A DNA stretch of 64,000 nt from Hyphomicrobiales bacterium (GTDB lineage Bacteria; Pseudomonadota; Alphaproteobacteria; Rhizobiales; Rhizobiaceae): the NCBI GenBank assembly GCA_900472175.1, contig UCHD01000004.1, positions 62,001 through 126,000 on the forward strand, written 5' to 3'. Position numbers and translations under genes: made by a program. This document shows, piece by piece, positions 8,221-16,906 of the stretch; the stretch's first letter is position 1, and every line of letters starts with the position of its first letter. The notes under the pieces are model-generated. The model did no database searches. It was not told the origin of the DNA and saw only the letters and a list, made by a program, of their open reading frames with translations.

Positions 8221-9809
8221 CAGGCGTCGAGCCAGACGCGAGTTGCGACGAAGCCGTTGGACATGTCGTTGCCGACGTCCTTGACGTAGCCCTTCACCTG
8301 CTTGGTGCTGGCGTTCACAAAGTCGTTGAACATCGGCAGGATGACGCCACCTTCGTCGCGGACCATCGTTGCCATTGCCGTGTAGAGTTCCTTGCGCTTG
8401 CCATCGTCAAGCTCGGAGCGGGCTTCGAGCAGCACCTTGTCGAAATCAGGGCGCTTGAACCGGGTGTCGTTCCAGTCCGCTGTCGACAGATAGGCGGTGG
8501 AATACATCAGGTCCTGCGTCGGGCGGCCGCCCCAGTAGGAAGTCGAGAATGGCTGGACGTTCCAGACGTTGGTCCAGTAGCCGTCGCCCGGCTCGCGCTT
8601 GACCTCAATGTTAATGCCGGCCTTCTTGCAGCTTTCCTGGTAGAGCACGGCCGCATCGACAGCGCCGGGGAAGGCGACGTCGGACGTGCGCAGCAGGACC
8701 GAACCATCATGGCCGGACTTCTTGTAGTGGAAGGCCGCCTTGTCAGGATCGTAAGTGCGCTGTTCGATGCTGTCTGGGAACAGGGCATAGGTCGAGTTGA
8801 TCGGAAAATCGTTGCCGACCTTGCCGTAGCCGCCGAGGATCTTGTCGACCATCGTTTCGCGGTCCATGGCGTATTTCAGCGCCAGGCGCAGATCGTTGTT
8901 GTCGAATGGTGCTGTATTGCAATGCATGATGAAGACGTAGTGGCCGCGGCCCGATGTCGAGAGAATTTCGACGTTTGGCGCGCGCTTCAGCATGCCGACG
9001 GTCTTCGGATCGACACGGTTGATGAAATGGACCTGACCGGACGAGAGCGCAGCCATGCGGGCGGTCGCATCGTTCATGACGATGATTTCGACGGAATCGA
9101 CGAAGCCGCGATCGGTGCGCCAATATTCCGGGAATTTTTCGTAGGTGGCGCGGACGCCGGGTTCCCAGCTGGTCATCTTGTAGGGACCGGTGCCGATGCC
9201 GGCTTCCGGATCGTCGAGACCACCGTTCGGCTGGATAACCAGATGATAGGCGCTGAGCAGCAGCGGCATGTCGGCGTTGCCCTCGTTGAGCGTCACCACC
9301 AGATTGCCGCCGTCGGCCTTGATGTCCTTGATCGATTTCATGACGCCAAGGGCGCCGGATTCGGATTTTTCGTCGGAATGCCGCTTCAGTGTCGCGACGA
9401 CGTCATCGACGGTCAGGTCCTTGCCATTGTGGAACTTGACGCCGCTGCGGATCTTGAAGGTCCAGGTGACAGCGTCTTTCGAAGGTTCCCAGGATTCGGC
9501 CAGTGACGGCACGGGCGCACCGGTGAACGGGTCGGATTCGACGAGCAGGTCGCCCCAGTTGTGACTCGACACAAAGGTGACCTGCGATAGGTTCTTGCCC
9601 GGATCCTTGCTATCGGTGGCCGAGCCGCCTTCAAGGCCAAGCTTGAGGTGGCCGCCCTTTTTCGGCTCCTGGGCCTCGGCGCTGGTGGCAAACAATGTGC
9701 TGGCGCTGGAGAGTGCTACACCGGCAGCCACGGTGCGGCCGATAAATTCGCGGCGGTTCATCTTGCCCATCATCACCTGATTGGCGAGGTAGTTCTTGTA
9801 ATCGCTCAT
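8220..9809 (-). CDS. ABC transporter substrate-binding protein, peptide family (SBP family 5)
   Basis: A 529-residue periplasmic binding protein and paralogue of the one encoded at 1691-3280. It has a twin-arginine-like signal (NRREFIGRTVAAG, then the cleavage region SAEAQEPKKGG). The C-terminal half contains SYWGGRPTQDLMYS and ends in SNGFVATRVWLD, almost matching its paralogue. It is the first gene of the operon that continues with two permeases and the fused ATPase, and overlaps the next gene by one base. The carnitine operon lies upstream on the same strand, separated by 309 bases, so uptake of a related compound is possible but unproven. Confidence 0.93.
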   Translation of the reverse strand: MSDYKNYLANQVMMGKMNRREFIGRTVAAGVALSSASTLFATSAEAQEPKKGGHLKLGLEGGSATDSKDPGKNLSQVTFVSSHNWGDLLVESDPFTGAPVPSLAESWEPSKDAVTWTFKIRSGVKFHNGKDLTVDDVVATLKRHSDEKSESGALGVMKSIKDIKADGGNLVVTLNEGNADMPLLLSAYHLVIQPNGGLDDPEAGIGTGPYKMTSWEPGVRATYEKFPEYWRTDRGFVDSVEIIVMNDATARMAALSSGQVHFINRVDPKTVGMLKRAPNVEILSTSGRGHYVFIMHCNTAPFDNNDLRLALKYAMDRETMVDKILGGYGKVGNDFPINSTYALFPDSIEQRTYDPDKAAFHYKKSGHDGSVLLRTSDVAFPGAVDAAVLYQESCKKAGINIEVKREPGDGYWTNVWNVQPFSTSYWGGRPTQDLMYSTAYLSTADWNDTRFKRPDFDKVLLEARSELDDGKRKELYTAMATMVRDEGGVILPMFNDFVNASTKQVKGYVKDVGNDMSNGFVATRVWLDA

Positions 9810-10118
9810 TCCCCTGTTCCCTTTGTTGATGGCTTTTCGCCGTTTTTCTTTATTGTTTTCAATCTTTGCCGATCGTGTGTTTGCTAGAATGCATGCCCGG
9901 GGGCAGCTAGGCCAGTCACATTTGCGGATTGGTTTGCCGCAATCGAGCCTTTCGCGAAATGGGGATTTCCTGCGCCGAAAACCCCGTTGAAATTAATGGT
10001 ATATTCTGAAGTACGCTCTGTATTCACATAAAAATTTGGCAATTTACATAAGTCTGGCTTATGATTGAAAGCCGAGTGAAATCGTCCCACACCCTTTCGT
10101 TGTGGCGGTTTGCGGCCG
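9810..10118. promoter_or_regulatory. Intergenic promoter region of the ABC importer operon
   Basis: This 309-base gap between the hydratase gene and the binding-protein gene is AT-rich in its middle (about 9985-10070), as expected for a promoter on the minus strand. I see no convincing gene in it. It contains the palindrome listed separately at 10047-10063. Confidence 0.5.
10047..10063. promoter_or_regulatory. Candidate operator palindrome
   Basis: CATAAGtctggCTTATG is a perfect 6-base inverted repeat with a 5-base spacer in the AT-rich region upstream of the importer operon. The size fits a dimeric repressor or activator site. Which regulator would bind is unknown; the XRE regulator and the CdhR-like regulator are candidates. 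Confidence 0.4.
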
Positions 10119-10901
10119 TTATTTTCCCTTCCAGACCGGGTCGCGTTTTTCCGCAAAGGCACGTGCGCCTTCCAACTGGTCGTCACTCGAATAAAGAATG
10201 TCGACTGTCTTGAACTGGCGCTTGGTGATCTTGTTCATCGTCGTCTGGAAATCCTCGCCCTCGGCGGCGCGGACCACTTCCTTGATGGCGGCGTAAACCA
10301 GCGGTGGGCCGCTTTCGAGCAGGCGGGCGAGGTCCCAGGCGCGCTCCATCAGTTTGTCAGCGGGCAGAATTTCGTTGACGAAGCCCCAGCGATTGGCTTC
10401 TGCCGCATCCAGCCAGCGGCCGGTGAACAGCATGTCCATGGCGATATGGTAGGGGATGCGCTTGGGCAGCTTGATCGAGGCGGCGTCGGCAACGGTGCCG
10501 GAGCGGATTTCCGGCAGCGCGAAGGTCGCGTGTTCGGCCGCCAGGATCATGTCGGTCGAAAGAGCAATCTCAAGCCCACCGCCACAGCAGATGCCGTTGA
10601 TGGCGGCGATGACCGGCTTGTTGAGGTCGCGCAGTTCCTGCAGGCCGCCGAAACCGCCAATGCCGTAATCGCCATCGACCGCGTCACCGCCGGCTGCGGC
10701 CTTCAGATCCCATCCTGGACAGAAGAATTTTTCACCGGCGCCGGTAATGATCGCGACACGCAAGGTGTCGTCATCGCGAAAGCCGGCGAAGATTTCGCCC
10801 ATGACACGGCTGGTCACCAGATCGATCGCGTTGGCCTTCGGCCGATCGATGGTGACTTCGAGAATGCCGCCTTCGCGGCGTGTTCTGATAGGTCCGGTCA
10901 T
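10119..10901 (-). CDS. caiD: Enoyl-CoA hydratase/isomerase family, probable crotonobetainyl-CoA (carnitinyl-CoA) hydratase
   Basis: A 260-residue crotonase-fold protein. The oxyanion-hole region (GAGEKFFCPGWDLKAA), the NGICCGGGLEIAL segment and the FALPEIRSGTVAD segment with the catalytic-type Glu are present. In this operon it would hydrate crotonobetainyl-CoA to carnitinyl-CoA, linking gamma-butyrobetaine activation to carnitine. It starts 4 bases after the CoA ligase gene, with an AAGGAA site. The family assignment is firm; the substrate comes from the neighbouring carnitine dehydrogenase and BKACE genes. Confidence 0.8.
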   Translation of the reverse strand: MTGPIRTRREGGILEVTIDRPKANAIDLVTSRVMGEIFAGFRDDDTLRVAIITGAGEKFFCPGWDLKAAAGGDAVDGDYGIGGFGGLQELRDLNKPVIAAINGICCGGGLEIALSTDMILAAEHATFALPEIRSGTVADAASIKLPKRIPYHIAMDMLFTGRWLDAAEANRWGFVNEILPADKLMERAWDLARLLESGPPLVYAAIKEVVRAAEGEDFQTTMNKITKRQFKTVDILYSSDDQLEGARAFAEKRDPVWKGK

Positions 10902-10905
10902 AGGG

Positions 10906-12960
10906 TCATTTCCTTCGACGGATCAGGGCATCGGCTGCAACGGTTCCAGACCCTTGCGGCAAGACCATGATAGGATTGATATCGAGTTCTTCGAGCTTTG
11001 AAGCGTTTGCAGCGACATAGGATGCTACAGCAGCGACAGCTGTAATAAGGGCAGCCACATCGCCTGCCGGACCGCCGCGATAGCCATCGAGCAGCTTTCT
11101 GATTTTCAGGCCGGAAATGGCCTCACCGATGGCCTCCCGTGCCGTTGGAAGGGTCAAAATCGCCGAATCTTCCAATAATTCCACCAGAATACCGCCTGCG
11201 CCGATGGTGAGCACCAGACCGGCGACGGGATCGCGCAGCGCGCCGACGATGATTTCGGCGACGGGTTTTGCAATCATTTTTTCGACGAGATAACCGGATG
11301 CGACACCTTTCATGGCGTCGGCTGCGTCCAGCACGGACTGGCGGTCACCAAGGTTGAGCTTGACGGCGCCTGCTTCGGTCTTGTGGGCAACGCCAAGGCC
11401 CTTCAGCACGACCGGAAATCCGAGCGCTTCGGCTGCATTTGCTGCTTCATCCGCATTGGCTGCTGTTTTTCCCGTGGGCACCACGAGACCGAATGCTGCC
11501 AGTTCAGCCTTGGCCGCGCTTTCGCTGATCGTGATGATTTCTCCCTCTTGCGCGCCTGCGGACAGAAGGGGGGCGGGCGCCGGTTTTGCCCAGATCGCAC
11601 CGATACCGGCCGAAATTTCGGCAGCGGCGAGGGCTTCATCGATGCCAGAGAAGGCAACGACGCCCGACGCCATCAGAGACAAAGCTGTTTCTTCCGGCAT
11701 GTTTTCACCGAGGCTGGCGACGATACCGGCAACGGCCCCGGTCGCCTTGGCAGAGGCGATGACAGCTTCGCAGGTGGTGTTCCAGTCGGCGGCGTCGCAG
11801 CGATCCTGGCGGGGGAAGTCGAGAACGATCAAGTTCAGCGCGTAATCGCCCTTCATCATCGCGGTAAACGCCGTCGTCTGTTTTTCGAGGTTGCCCCAGA
11901 CGAAGGTGTGGTAGTCGAGCGGATTGGCGATGGTGACCATTTCGCCCAGGCTTTCGCGCAGCGGCAGGCGTTGTTCGTCCTTCAGAGCCCGGAACACGGT
12001 TTTCCGCTTCACCCCGGCATCCGCCATCAAGGACGCTTCGCCGCCCGAGCAGCTCATCGACGAGATATCGAAGCTCTTCAGCGGCGGATGCAGGTGGAGC
12101 AGTTTTAGGGTTTCTAGCAGTTCCGGCAGCGTATCGACCCGGCCGATGCCCAGACGCTCGAGCACTGCCCCGGAAACGGCGTCATTACCCGCAAGCGAAG
12201 CAGTGTGAGAAACCGTTGCCAGCTGGGCGGCCTCGGACTTTCCGACCTTGAGGGTGACGACCGGCTTTTTCAGTTCGCGCGCCCGCGTGGCCAGCCTTTG
12301 CAGAGCCTCGATGCTGTCGAAGCCCTCAATGTGCAGGCCGACGGCTGTGACGCGCGGATCTTCGAGCGCTGCGATGGCAAGCTCGGAGAGGCCCGTCTGC
12401 GCCTGGTTTCCGGCCGTCATGATATAGGCGAGCGGCAGGCCGCGCATCTGCATCGATATATTGCAGGCGATGTTGGACGACTGGGTGAGAACGGCGACGC
12501 CGCGCTCGACGCGCTGCATGCCATGCTGGTCCGGCCAGAGCAGGGCGCCATCGAGCGCGTTGATGAAACCGTAGCAGTTGGGGCCGACAATCGGCATGTC
12601 ACCGGCAGCTGCCACCAGCGCTTCCTGCAGGTCGTTGCCATCGGCGAGTTCGCTGACGGCCTCGCGAAAGCCGGAGGCATAGCAGATGGCGCCACCGGCG
12701 CCGCGGGCGGACAGGTCGCGGATAATGTCAATGGTCAGCTGGCGGTTGACGCCGACAAAGGAGGCGTCGGGGGCAGCCGGAAGTTCGGCCACCGAGCGGT
12801 AGCAACGGCGTCCGAGGATTTCGTCCTGCTTTGGATGCACCGGCCAGATCTCGCCGGTAAACCCCATCTTGTCGCATTGTTCGATGACCCGGCGCGCCTC
12901 CTTGCCGCCGAAGACGGCGATGGATTTGGGCCGGATCAGACGGTCGAGAGAGCGTGTCAT
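10906..12960 (-). CDS. NDP-forming acyl-CoA synthetase (acetate-CoA ligase family)
   Basis: A 684-residue protein of the ADP-forming acyl-CoA synthetase family. In order it has an N-terminal CoA-binding Rossmann domain (LIRPKSIAVFGG), succinyl-CoA-synthetase-like flavodoxin domains, and a C-terminal ATP-grasp domain (about 480-684, with FPVVLKGLGVAHKTEAGAVK). It would join CoA to a carboxylate, here probably gamma-butyrobetaine or carnitine. The ATG at 12960 lies 7 bases after the acyl-CoA dehydrogenase stop; the frame is open farther upstream, but only inside the preceding gene. This differs from the AMP-forming CaiC of enterobacteria. Confidence 0.85.
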   Translation of the reverse strand: MTRSLDRLIRPKSIAVFGGKEARRVIEQCDKMGFTGEIWPVHPKQDEILGRRCYRSVAELPAAPDASFVGVNRQLTIDIIRDLSARGAGGAICYASGFREAVSELADGNDLQEALVAAAGDMPIVGPNCYGFINALDGALLWPDQHGMQRVERGVAVLTQSSNIACNISMQMRGLPLAYIMTAGNQAQTGLSELAIAALEDPRVTAVGLHIEGFDSIEALQRLATRARELKKPVVTLKVGKSEAAQLATVSHTASLAGNDAVSGAVLERLGIGRVDTLPELLETLKLLHLHPPLKSFDISSMSCSGGEASLMADAGVKRKTVFRALKDEQRLPLRESLGEMVTIANPLDYHTFVWGNLEKQTTAFTAMMKGDYALNLIVLDFPRQDRCDAADWNTTCEAVIASAKATGAVAGIVASLGENMPEETALSLMASGVVAFSGIDEALAAAEISAGIGAIWAKPAPAPLLSAGAQEGEIITISESAAKAELAAFGLVVPTGKTAANADEAANAAEALGFPVVLKGLGVAHKTEAGAVKLNLGDRQSVLDAADAMKGVASGYLVEKMIAKPVAEIIVGALRDPVAGLVLTIGAGGILVELLEDSAILTLPTAREAIGEAISGLKIRKLLDGYRGGPAGDVAALITAVAAVASYVAANASKLEELDINPIMVLPQGSGTVAADALIRRRK

Positions 12961-12967
12961 GGATCGA

Positions 12968-14128
12968 TCACGCTCCCAACGGACGCAGCAGGTCGCGGCT
13001 GATGATATGCCGCTGGATTTCCGAGGTTCCGTCCCAGATGCGCTCGACACGGGCGTCGCGCCAGAACCGCGCGATCGGCAGATCATCCATTAGACCCATG
13101 CCGCCAAAGATCTGGATTGCCTGGTCGGTGACACGGGCAAGCATTTCCGAGGCATAGAGCTTGGCCGACGCGATTTCCCGGTTGGCGGGCAGCTTCTGGT
13201 CGAGCCGCCAGGCTGCGGCGAGCGTCAGGTAATCGGCGGCATCGATTTCGGTGATCATGTCGGCGAGCTTGAACGAAACACCCTGGTTGGCGCCAATCGG
13301 CTTGCCGAACTGCCTGCGCGCGGCGGCGTAGGGCAGGGCATAATCGAACACCCGGCGGGCGCGGCCGACGCAGGTGGCAGCAACGGTGATGCGGGTGGCA
13401 TAGAGCCAGTCATTGGCGATATCGAAACCCTTGTGCACTTCGCCGAGAATGGCCGAGGAGGGCAGGCGGCAATCGTCGAAGGACAGGATGCAGTTCTTGT
13501 AGCCGCGATGGGAGACGCTGTCGTAGCCGTTGCGGATTTCGAAGCCCGGCGTGCCGCGATCGACGAGGAAGCAGGTGATCTTCTTCTTTGGACCGCGCGG
13601 GGTTTCTTCCTCGCCCGTGGCGATGAAGACGATGACGAAATCAGCGATGTTGGCATGCGAAATGAAATGCTTGGTGCCGTTGACGATCCAGTCGTCTCCG
13701 TCCTGTCTGGCAAAACACTTCATGCCGCGCACATCTGAGCCGGCATCCGGCTCGGTCATGGCGAGTGTGTCGAACTTTTCGCCCTTGACCGCCGGGATCA
13801 GGTATTTTTCGCGCTGCTCGTCATTGCAGGCCATCAGGATACCGGAGGGACGGCCAAAGAACACGGTGAGACCCATGGAGCCGCGGCCAAGTTCGCGCTC
13901 GACCAGCGTAAATGTCTGGTGATCGAGCCCCGCGCCGCCGACTTCCTCGGGCATGTTGCAGGCGAAAAAGCCGAGATCCTTGCACTTGCGCACAATTTCC
14001 TGGCCGAGTTCCTTCGGCACGATGCCGGTGCGCTCGACCTCGTTCTCATGCGGATAGATTTCCGTCTCGACGAAGCCGCGCACGGTGTCGACGATCATCT
14101 GTTGTTCTTCGGTCAGTGCGAAATCCAT
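12968..14128 (-). CDS. Acyl-CoA dehydrogenase, probable gamma-butyrobetainyl-CoA dehydrogenase
   Basis: A 386-residue FAD flavoprotein with standard acyl-CoA dehydrogenase layout: an N-terminal helical domain (FALTEEQQMIVDTVRGF), the flavin loop LAMTEPDAGSDVRG, and the C-terminal helical domain with QIFGGMGLMDDLPIARFWRDAR and WDGTSEIQR. In this operon it would oxidise gamma-butyrobetainyl-CoA to crotonobetainyl-CoA, the substrate of the downstream hydratase. The gene lies 128 bases after the carnitine dehydrogenase gene, a gap filled mostly by a palindromic repeat. The substrate is inferred from context. Confidence 0.87.
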   Translation of the reverse strand: MDFALTEEQQMIVDTVRGFVETEIYPHENEVERTGIVPKELGQEIVRKCKDLGFFACNMPEEVGGAGLDHQTFTLVERELGRGSMGLTVFFGRPSGILMACNDEQREKYLIPAVKGEKFDTLAMTEPDAGSDVRGMKCFARQDGDDWIVNGTKHFISHANIADFVIVFIATGEEETPRGPKKKITCFLVDRGTPGFEIRNGYDSVSHRGYKNCILSFDDCRLPSSAILGEVHKGFDIANDWLYATRITVAATCVGRARRVFDYALPYAAARRQFGKPIGANQGVSFKLADMITEIDAADYLTLAAAWRLDQKLPANREIASAKLYASEMLARVTDQAIQIFGGMGLMDDLPIARFWRDARVERIWDGTSEIQRHIISRDLLRPLGA

Positions 14129-14179
14129 GATGTGTTCCCTCGTATTTTTATTCGGGTCGTGGCCTCTCCTCAGACCTGC

Positions 14180-14243
14180 CCCCCACCCTAACCCTCTCCC
14201 CGCAGGCGGGGAGAAGGTGGCCGATAGGCCGGATGAGCGGCAA
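14180..14243. repeat. RIME-like palindromic repeat element
   Basis: The stretch contains CTCTCCCCGC-agg-CGGGGAG followed by TGGCC-gata-GGCC, the usual two-hairpin build of rhizobial intergenic mosaic elements. Related copies lie at 15777-15893 and, inside a coding sequence, at 18941-19077. Confidence 0.75.
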
Positions 14244-14256
14244 CTCCGCCGTCCGC

Positions 14257-15747
14257 CTATCGCTTCTGCCCAACGGCACGCCCCACACCGTCCGGCTTCG
14301 GCAGTGAGGCATGCGCCTCGGCAATCGCCTTGACCTTGCCCAGCACCGAGGCCGGCGCGGGCACGGCCTTGCTCTCCTTGGACGAAACATGCAGCATCAT
14401 CTGCTCGGCGGTGGCGACGGCATCGTTGGTCTCGGCATTGTAGATGGTCGAGAAGATGTGCAGGCGCTTCTCGTCGTAGGACAGGATTTGGCAGGTCGAA
14501 TACAGCGCATCGCCGAGCTTGGCTTCGCCGAGGTTCCGGATATGGGTCTCGACGGTGTAGTAGCTGTGGCCGTTCTTCACATACTCCAGATCGACGCCGA
14601 TCAGGCGCAGCACGCCATCGGAGGTGTCGCCGAAGACCTGTAGGTATCGGTGCTCGGTCATGTGGCCGTTATAATCGACCCAGGCGGCATTGACCTTGGT
14701 GTCGAGGATGCGGATCGGCTGAGCCTGACCCAGATCGGTCGACGGCTTTTCGGCGTTGGCCCAGAGGCTGTCTTCGAAATCGGCGAGCAGCTTGCCCGCA
14801 CCCCAGCCCTTGCCGCCGTCGCCGCTTTTCAGCGCGTGCATGATGCCGACGAGATTTTCGTCGCGGATGCGCTCGAGTTCGCGAATGCCGCGGGCGCCGG
14901 ACTGCGCATCGGACTGGCCGGCGATCTTGTTGACCAGCTCGTCATCGAGATCGACGACGTCCATCAGCTTGGTCCAGGGCCATGAGAGGCAGGGGCCAAA
15001 CTGGGCGAGGAAGTGGCGCATGCCGGCTTCGCCACCTGCGATACGGTAGGTCTCGAACATGCCCATCTGCGCCCAGCGCATGCCGAAGGAATAGCGGATC
15101 ACATCGTCGAGCGTTTCGGTGTCGCAGATGTCGTCCTTGATCAGCCACAGACCTTCGCGCCAGACGGCCTCGAGCAGGCGGTCGCCGACGAAAGCCTCGA
15201 TCTCCTTGTTAATGATCACGCCCTTCATGCCGATCGGCGCGAGCTTTGCCTTGGCGTCCTGCAGCGTCGCCTTGGCGGTCTTTTCGCCACCGACGAGTTC
15301 GGCGAGCGGCAGAAGGTAGACCGGATTATAGGGATGGGCGACGAACATGCGCTCTGGATGCTTCATGTCGCGCTGCAGGTCCGTCGGCATGATGCCCGAT
15401 GTGGACGAACCGATCAGCGCCTTCGGGTCGGCAGCCGCATCGATCTGGGTAATGACATTGCGCTTCAGGTCAACGCGCTCAGGCACGCTTTCCTGAATCC
15501 AGTCAGCGCCTTGCACTGCTTCCTCAATGCTCTTGACGAAGGTCAGTTTGCCCTTTGGAGGCAGCGGCGCCATGGTCAGCATCGCATAGGCGCGCTCGGC
15601 ATTGCCAAGCACTTCGCCGACGATGCGTTCCGCCTCCGGATGCGGATCGAACATGTTGACGTCGATACCGGCGAGCAGGAAGCGCGCGGCCCAGGCCCCT
15701 CCGATAACGCCGCCGCCGATACAGGCCGCCTTGGTAATTTTGGTCAT
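14257..15747 (-). CDS. lcdH: L-carnitine dehydrogenase fused to a betainyl-CoA thioesterase domain
   Basis: The 496-residue protein has an N-terminal 3-hydroxyacyl-CoA-dehydrogenase-like NAD domain (GGGVIGGAW at 11-19), its helical C-domain to about residue 310, and a hotdog thioesterase domain from about 340 (VNAAWVDYNGHMTEHRYL). Carnitine dehydrogenase oxidises L-carnitine to 3-dehydrocarnitine; the thioesterase domain would release glycine betaine from betainyl-CoA made by the BKACE enzyme. This fusion is known for rhizobial carnitine dehydrogenases, whereas Pseudomonas has separate genes. ATG 15747 is chosen because AGGGA lies upstream and it starts directly before the Rossmann strand. 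Confidence 0.9.
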   Translation of the reverse strand: MTKITKAACIGGGVIGGAWAARFLLAGIDVNMFDPHPEAERIVGEVLGNAERAYAMLTMAPLPPKGKLTFVKSIEEAVQGADWIQESVPERVDLKRNVITQIDAAADPKALIGSSTSGIMPTDLQRDMKHPERMFVAHPYNPVYLLPLAELVGGEKTAKATLQDAKAKLAPIGMKGVIINKEIEAFVGDRLLEAVWREGLWLIKDDICDTETLDDVIRYSFGMRWAQMGMFETYRIAGGEAGMRHFLAQFGPCLSWPWTKLMDVVDLDDELVNKIAGQSDAQSGARGIRELERIRDENLVGIMHALKSGDGGKGWGAGKLLADFEDSLWANAEKPSTDLGQAQPIRILDTKVNAAWVDYNGHMTEHRYLQVFGDTSDGVLRLIGVDLEYVKNGHSYYTVETHIRNLGEAKLGDALYSTCQILSYDEKRLHIFSTIYNAETNDAVATAEQMMLHVSSKESKAVPAPASVLGKVKAIAEAHASLPKPDGVGRAVGQKR

Positions 15748-15776
15748 GGTTGTCGTGTTCCCTCTTTGATTGTTTT

Positions 15777-15893
15777 CCCTCTCCCCGTTCACGGGGAGAG
15801 GGTTAGGGTGAGGGGCCGTTGCCGACAGCGTTCGAAGCCCCTCATCCGCCCTACGGGCACCTTCTCCCCGCGGGCGGGGAGAAGGGAGGCTTC
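15777..15893. repeat. RIME-like composite palindromic repeat
   Basis: Two nested hairpins: CCCTCTCCCCGT-tc-ACGGGGAGAGGG (15777-15802), and a second unit from about 15833 with CCTTCTCCCCGC-gg-GCGGGGAGAAGG and an outer GAAGCC/GGCTTC stem. The element fills the gap between the BKACE and carnitine dehydrogenase genes and touches the BKACE stop codon. It could form strong RNA structures in the operon transcript. Confidence 0.8.
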
Positions 15894-16794
15894 ACCGCTT
15901 CGTCAGCTTCAACTTTTCGCGCACTTCGGCCGGGCCGATGATCCGCGCGCCCATGCCTTCGATGACGCCGACCGCCTTTTCGACGAGCTGCGCGTTAGTA
16001 GCGAGCTGGCCCTTGCCGACATAGAGATTGTCTTCCAGGCCGACGCGGACATTGCCGCCGGCGAGCACCGCCGCGGCCGGATAGGCAAGCGCATTGCGGC
16101 CGATCGAGAAGGCGGAGAAGGTCCAGTTCGAGGGAACGTTGTTGACCATCGCCATGAAGGTGTTGAGGTCATCCGGTGCGCCCCACGGAATGCCCATGCA
16201 CAGCTGGATCAGGACCGGATCCTCGATCAGGCCTTCTTCAACGAGCTGCTTGGCGAACCAGAGATGGCCGGTGTCAAAGGCCTCGATTTCAGGACGCACA
16301 CCAAGATCGGTCATCATCTTGGCCATGGCGCGCAGCATCGATGGCGTGTTGGTCATGACGTAGTCGCCGAGCGAAAAGTTCATCGTGCCGCAATCGAGCG
16401 TGCAGATTTCCGGCAGGCATTCGGCGACGTGGGAGACACGCTCGGTAGCACCTGCCATGTCGGTGCCATTGGGATTGAGTGGCAGCGGCTTTTCGACGTT
16501 GCCAAAAATCATGTCGCCGCCCATGCCGGCCGTCAGGTTGAGCACCACGTCGACATCGGCGGAGCGGATGAGGTCGGTGACTTCCTTGTAGAGGTCGTTG
16601 CGGCGGCTCGGCGCGCCGGTTTCCGGATCGCGCACATGACAGTGGACGATGGCGGCACCCGCCTTTGCGGCATCGATGGCCGATGCCGCAATCTGCTTTG
16701 GCGATCGCGGTACATGCGGCGACTTGCCGGCGGTATCGCCGGATCCGGTGACTGCACACGTGATGAAAACGTCGCGGTTCATGCTCAATGGCAT
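15892..16794 (-). CDS. cdhC: BKACE (DUF849) dehydrocarnitine cleavage enzyme
   Basis: A 300-residue beta-keto acid cleavage enzyme. The zinc-binding HCHVRDPETG motif is at about residues 47-56, and the conserved FDTGHLWFAKQL segment is present. It would convert 3-dehydrocarnitine plus acetyl-CoA to acetoacetate and betainyl-CoA, passing betainyl-CoA to the thioesterase domain of the next protein. ATG 16794 has GGAGG 6 bases upstream, so the longer in-frame start at 16824 is rejected. It is the first gene of the catabolic operon and divergent from the regulator gene. Confidence 0.88.
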   Translation of the reverse strand: MPLSMNRDVFITCAVTGSGDTAGKSPHVPRSPKQIAASAIDAAKAGAAIVHCHVRDPETGAPSRRNDLYKEVTDLIRSADVDVVLNLTAGMGGDMIFGNVEKPLPLNPNGTDMAGATERVSHVAECLPEICTLDCGTMNFSLGDYVMTNTPSMLRAMAKMMTDLGVRPEIEAFDTGHLWFAKQLVEEGLIEDPVLIQLCMGIPWGAPDDLNTFMAMVNNVPSNWTFSAFSIGRNALAYPAAAVLAGGNVRVGLEDNLYVGKGQLATNAQLVEKAVGVIEGMGARIIGPAEVREKLKLTKR

Positions 16795-16809
16795 AAAAGG
16801 CCTCCCCTT

Positions 16810-16838
16810 GTTCTTGACTTGCATTACGAGCCAAGAAC
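16810..16838. promoter_or_regulatory. Candidate operator between cdhC and cdhR
   Basis: GTTCTTG (16810-16816) and CAAGAAC (16832-16838) form a perfect inverted repeat with a 15-base spacer in the divergent promoter region. Spacing of two helical turns between half-site centres fits an AraC-type or other dimeric regulator. Confidence 0.4.
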
Positions 16839-16906
16839 GACCGCTCTGCTTTTCTTTAACGGATGTCTGTTATACATTTTCGGAACCAGAAGCTGGAGAT
16901 GGACGA

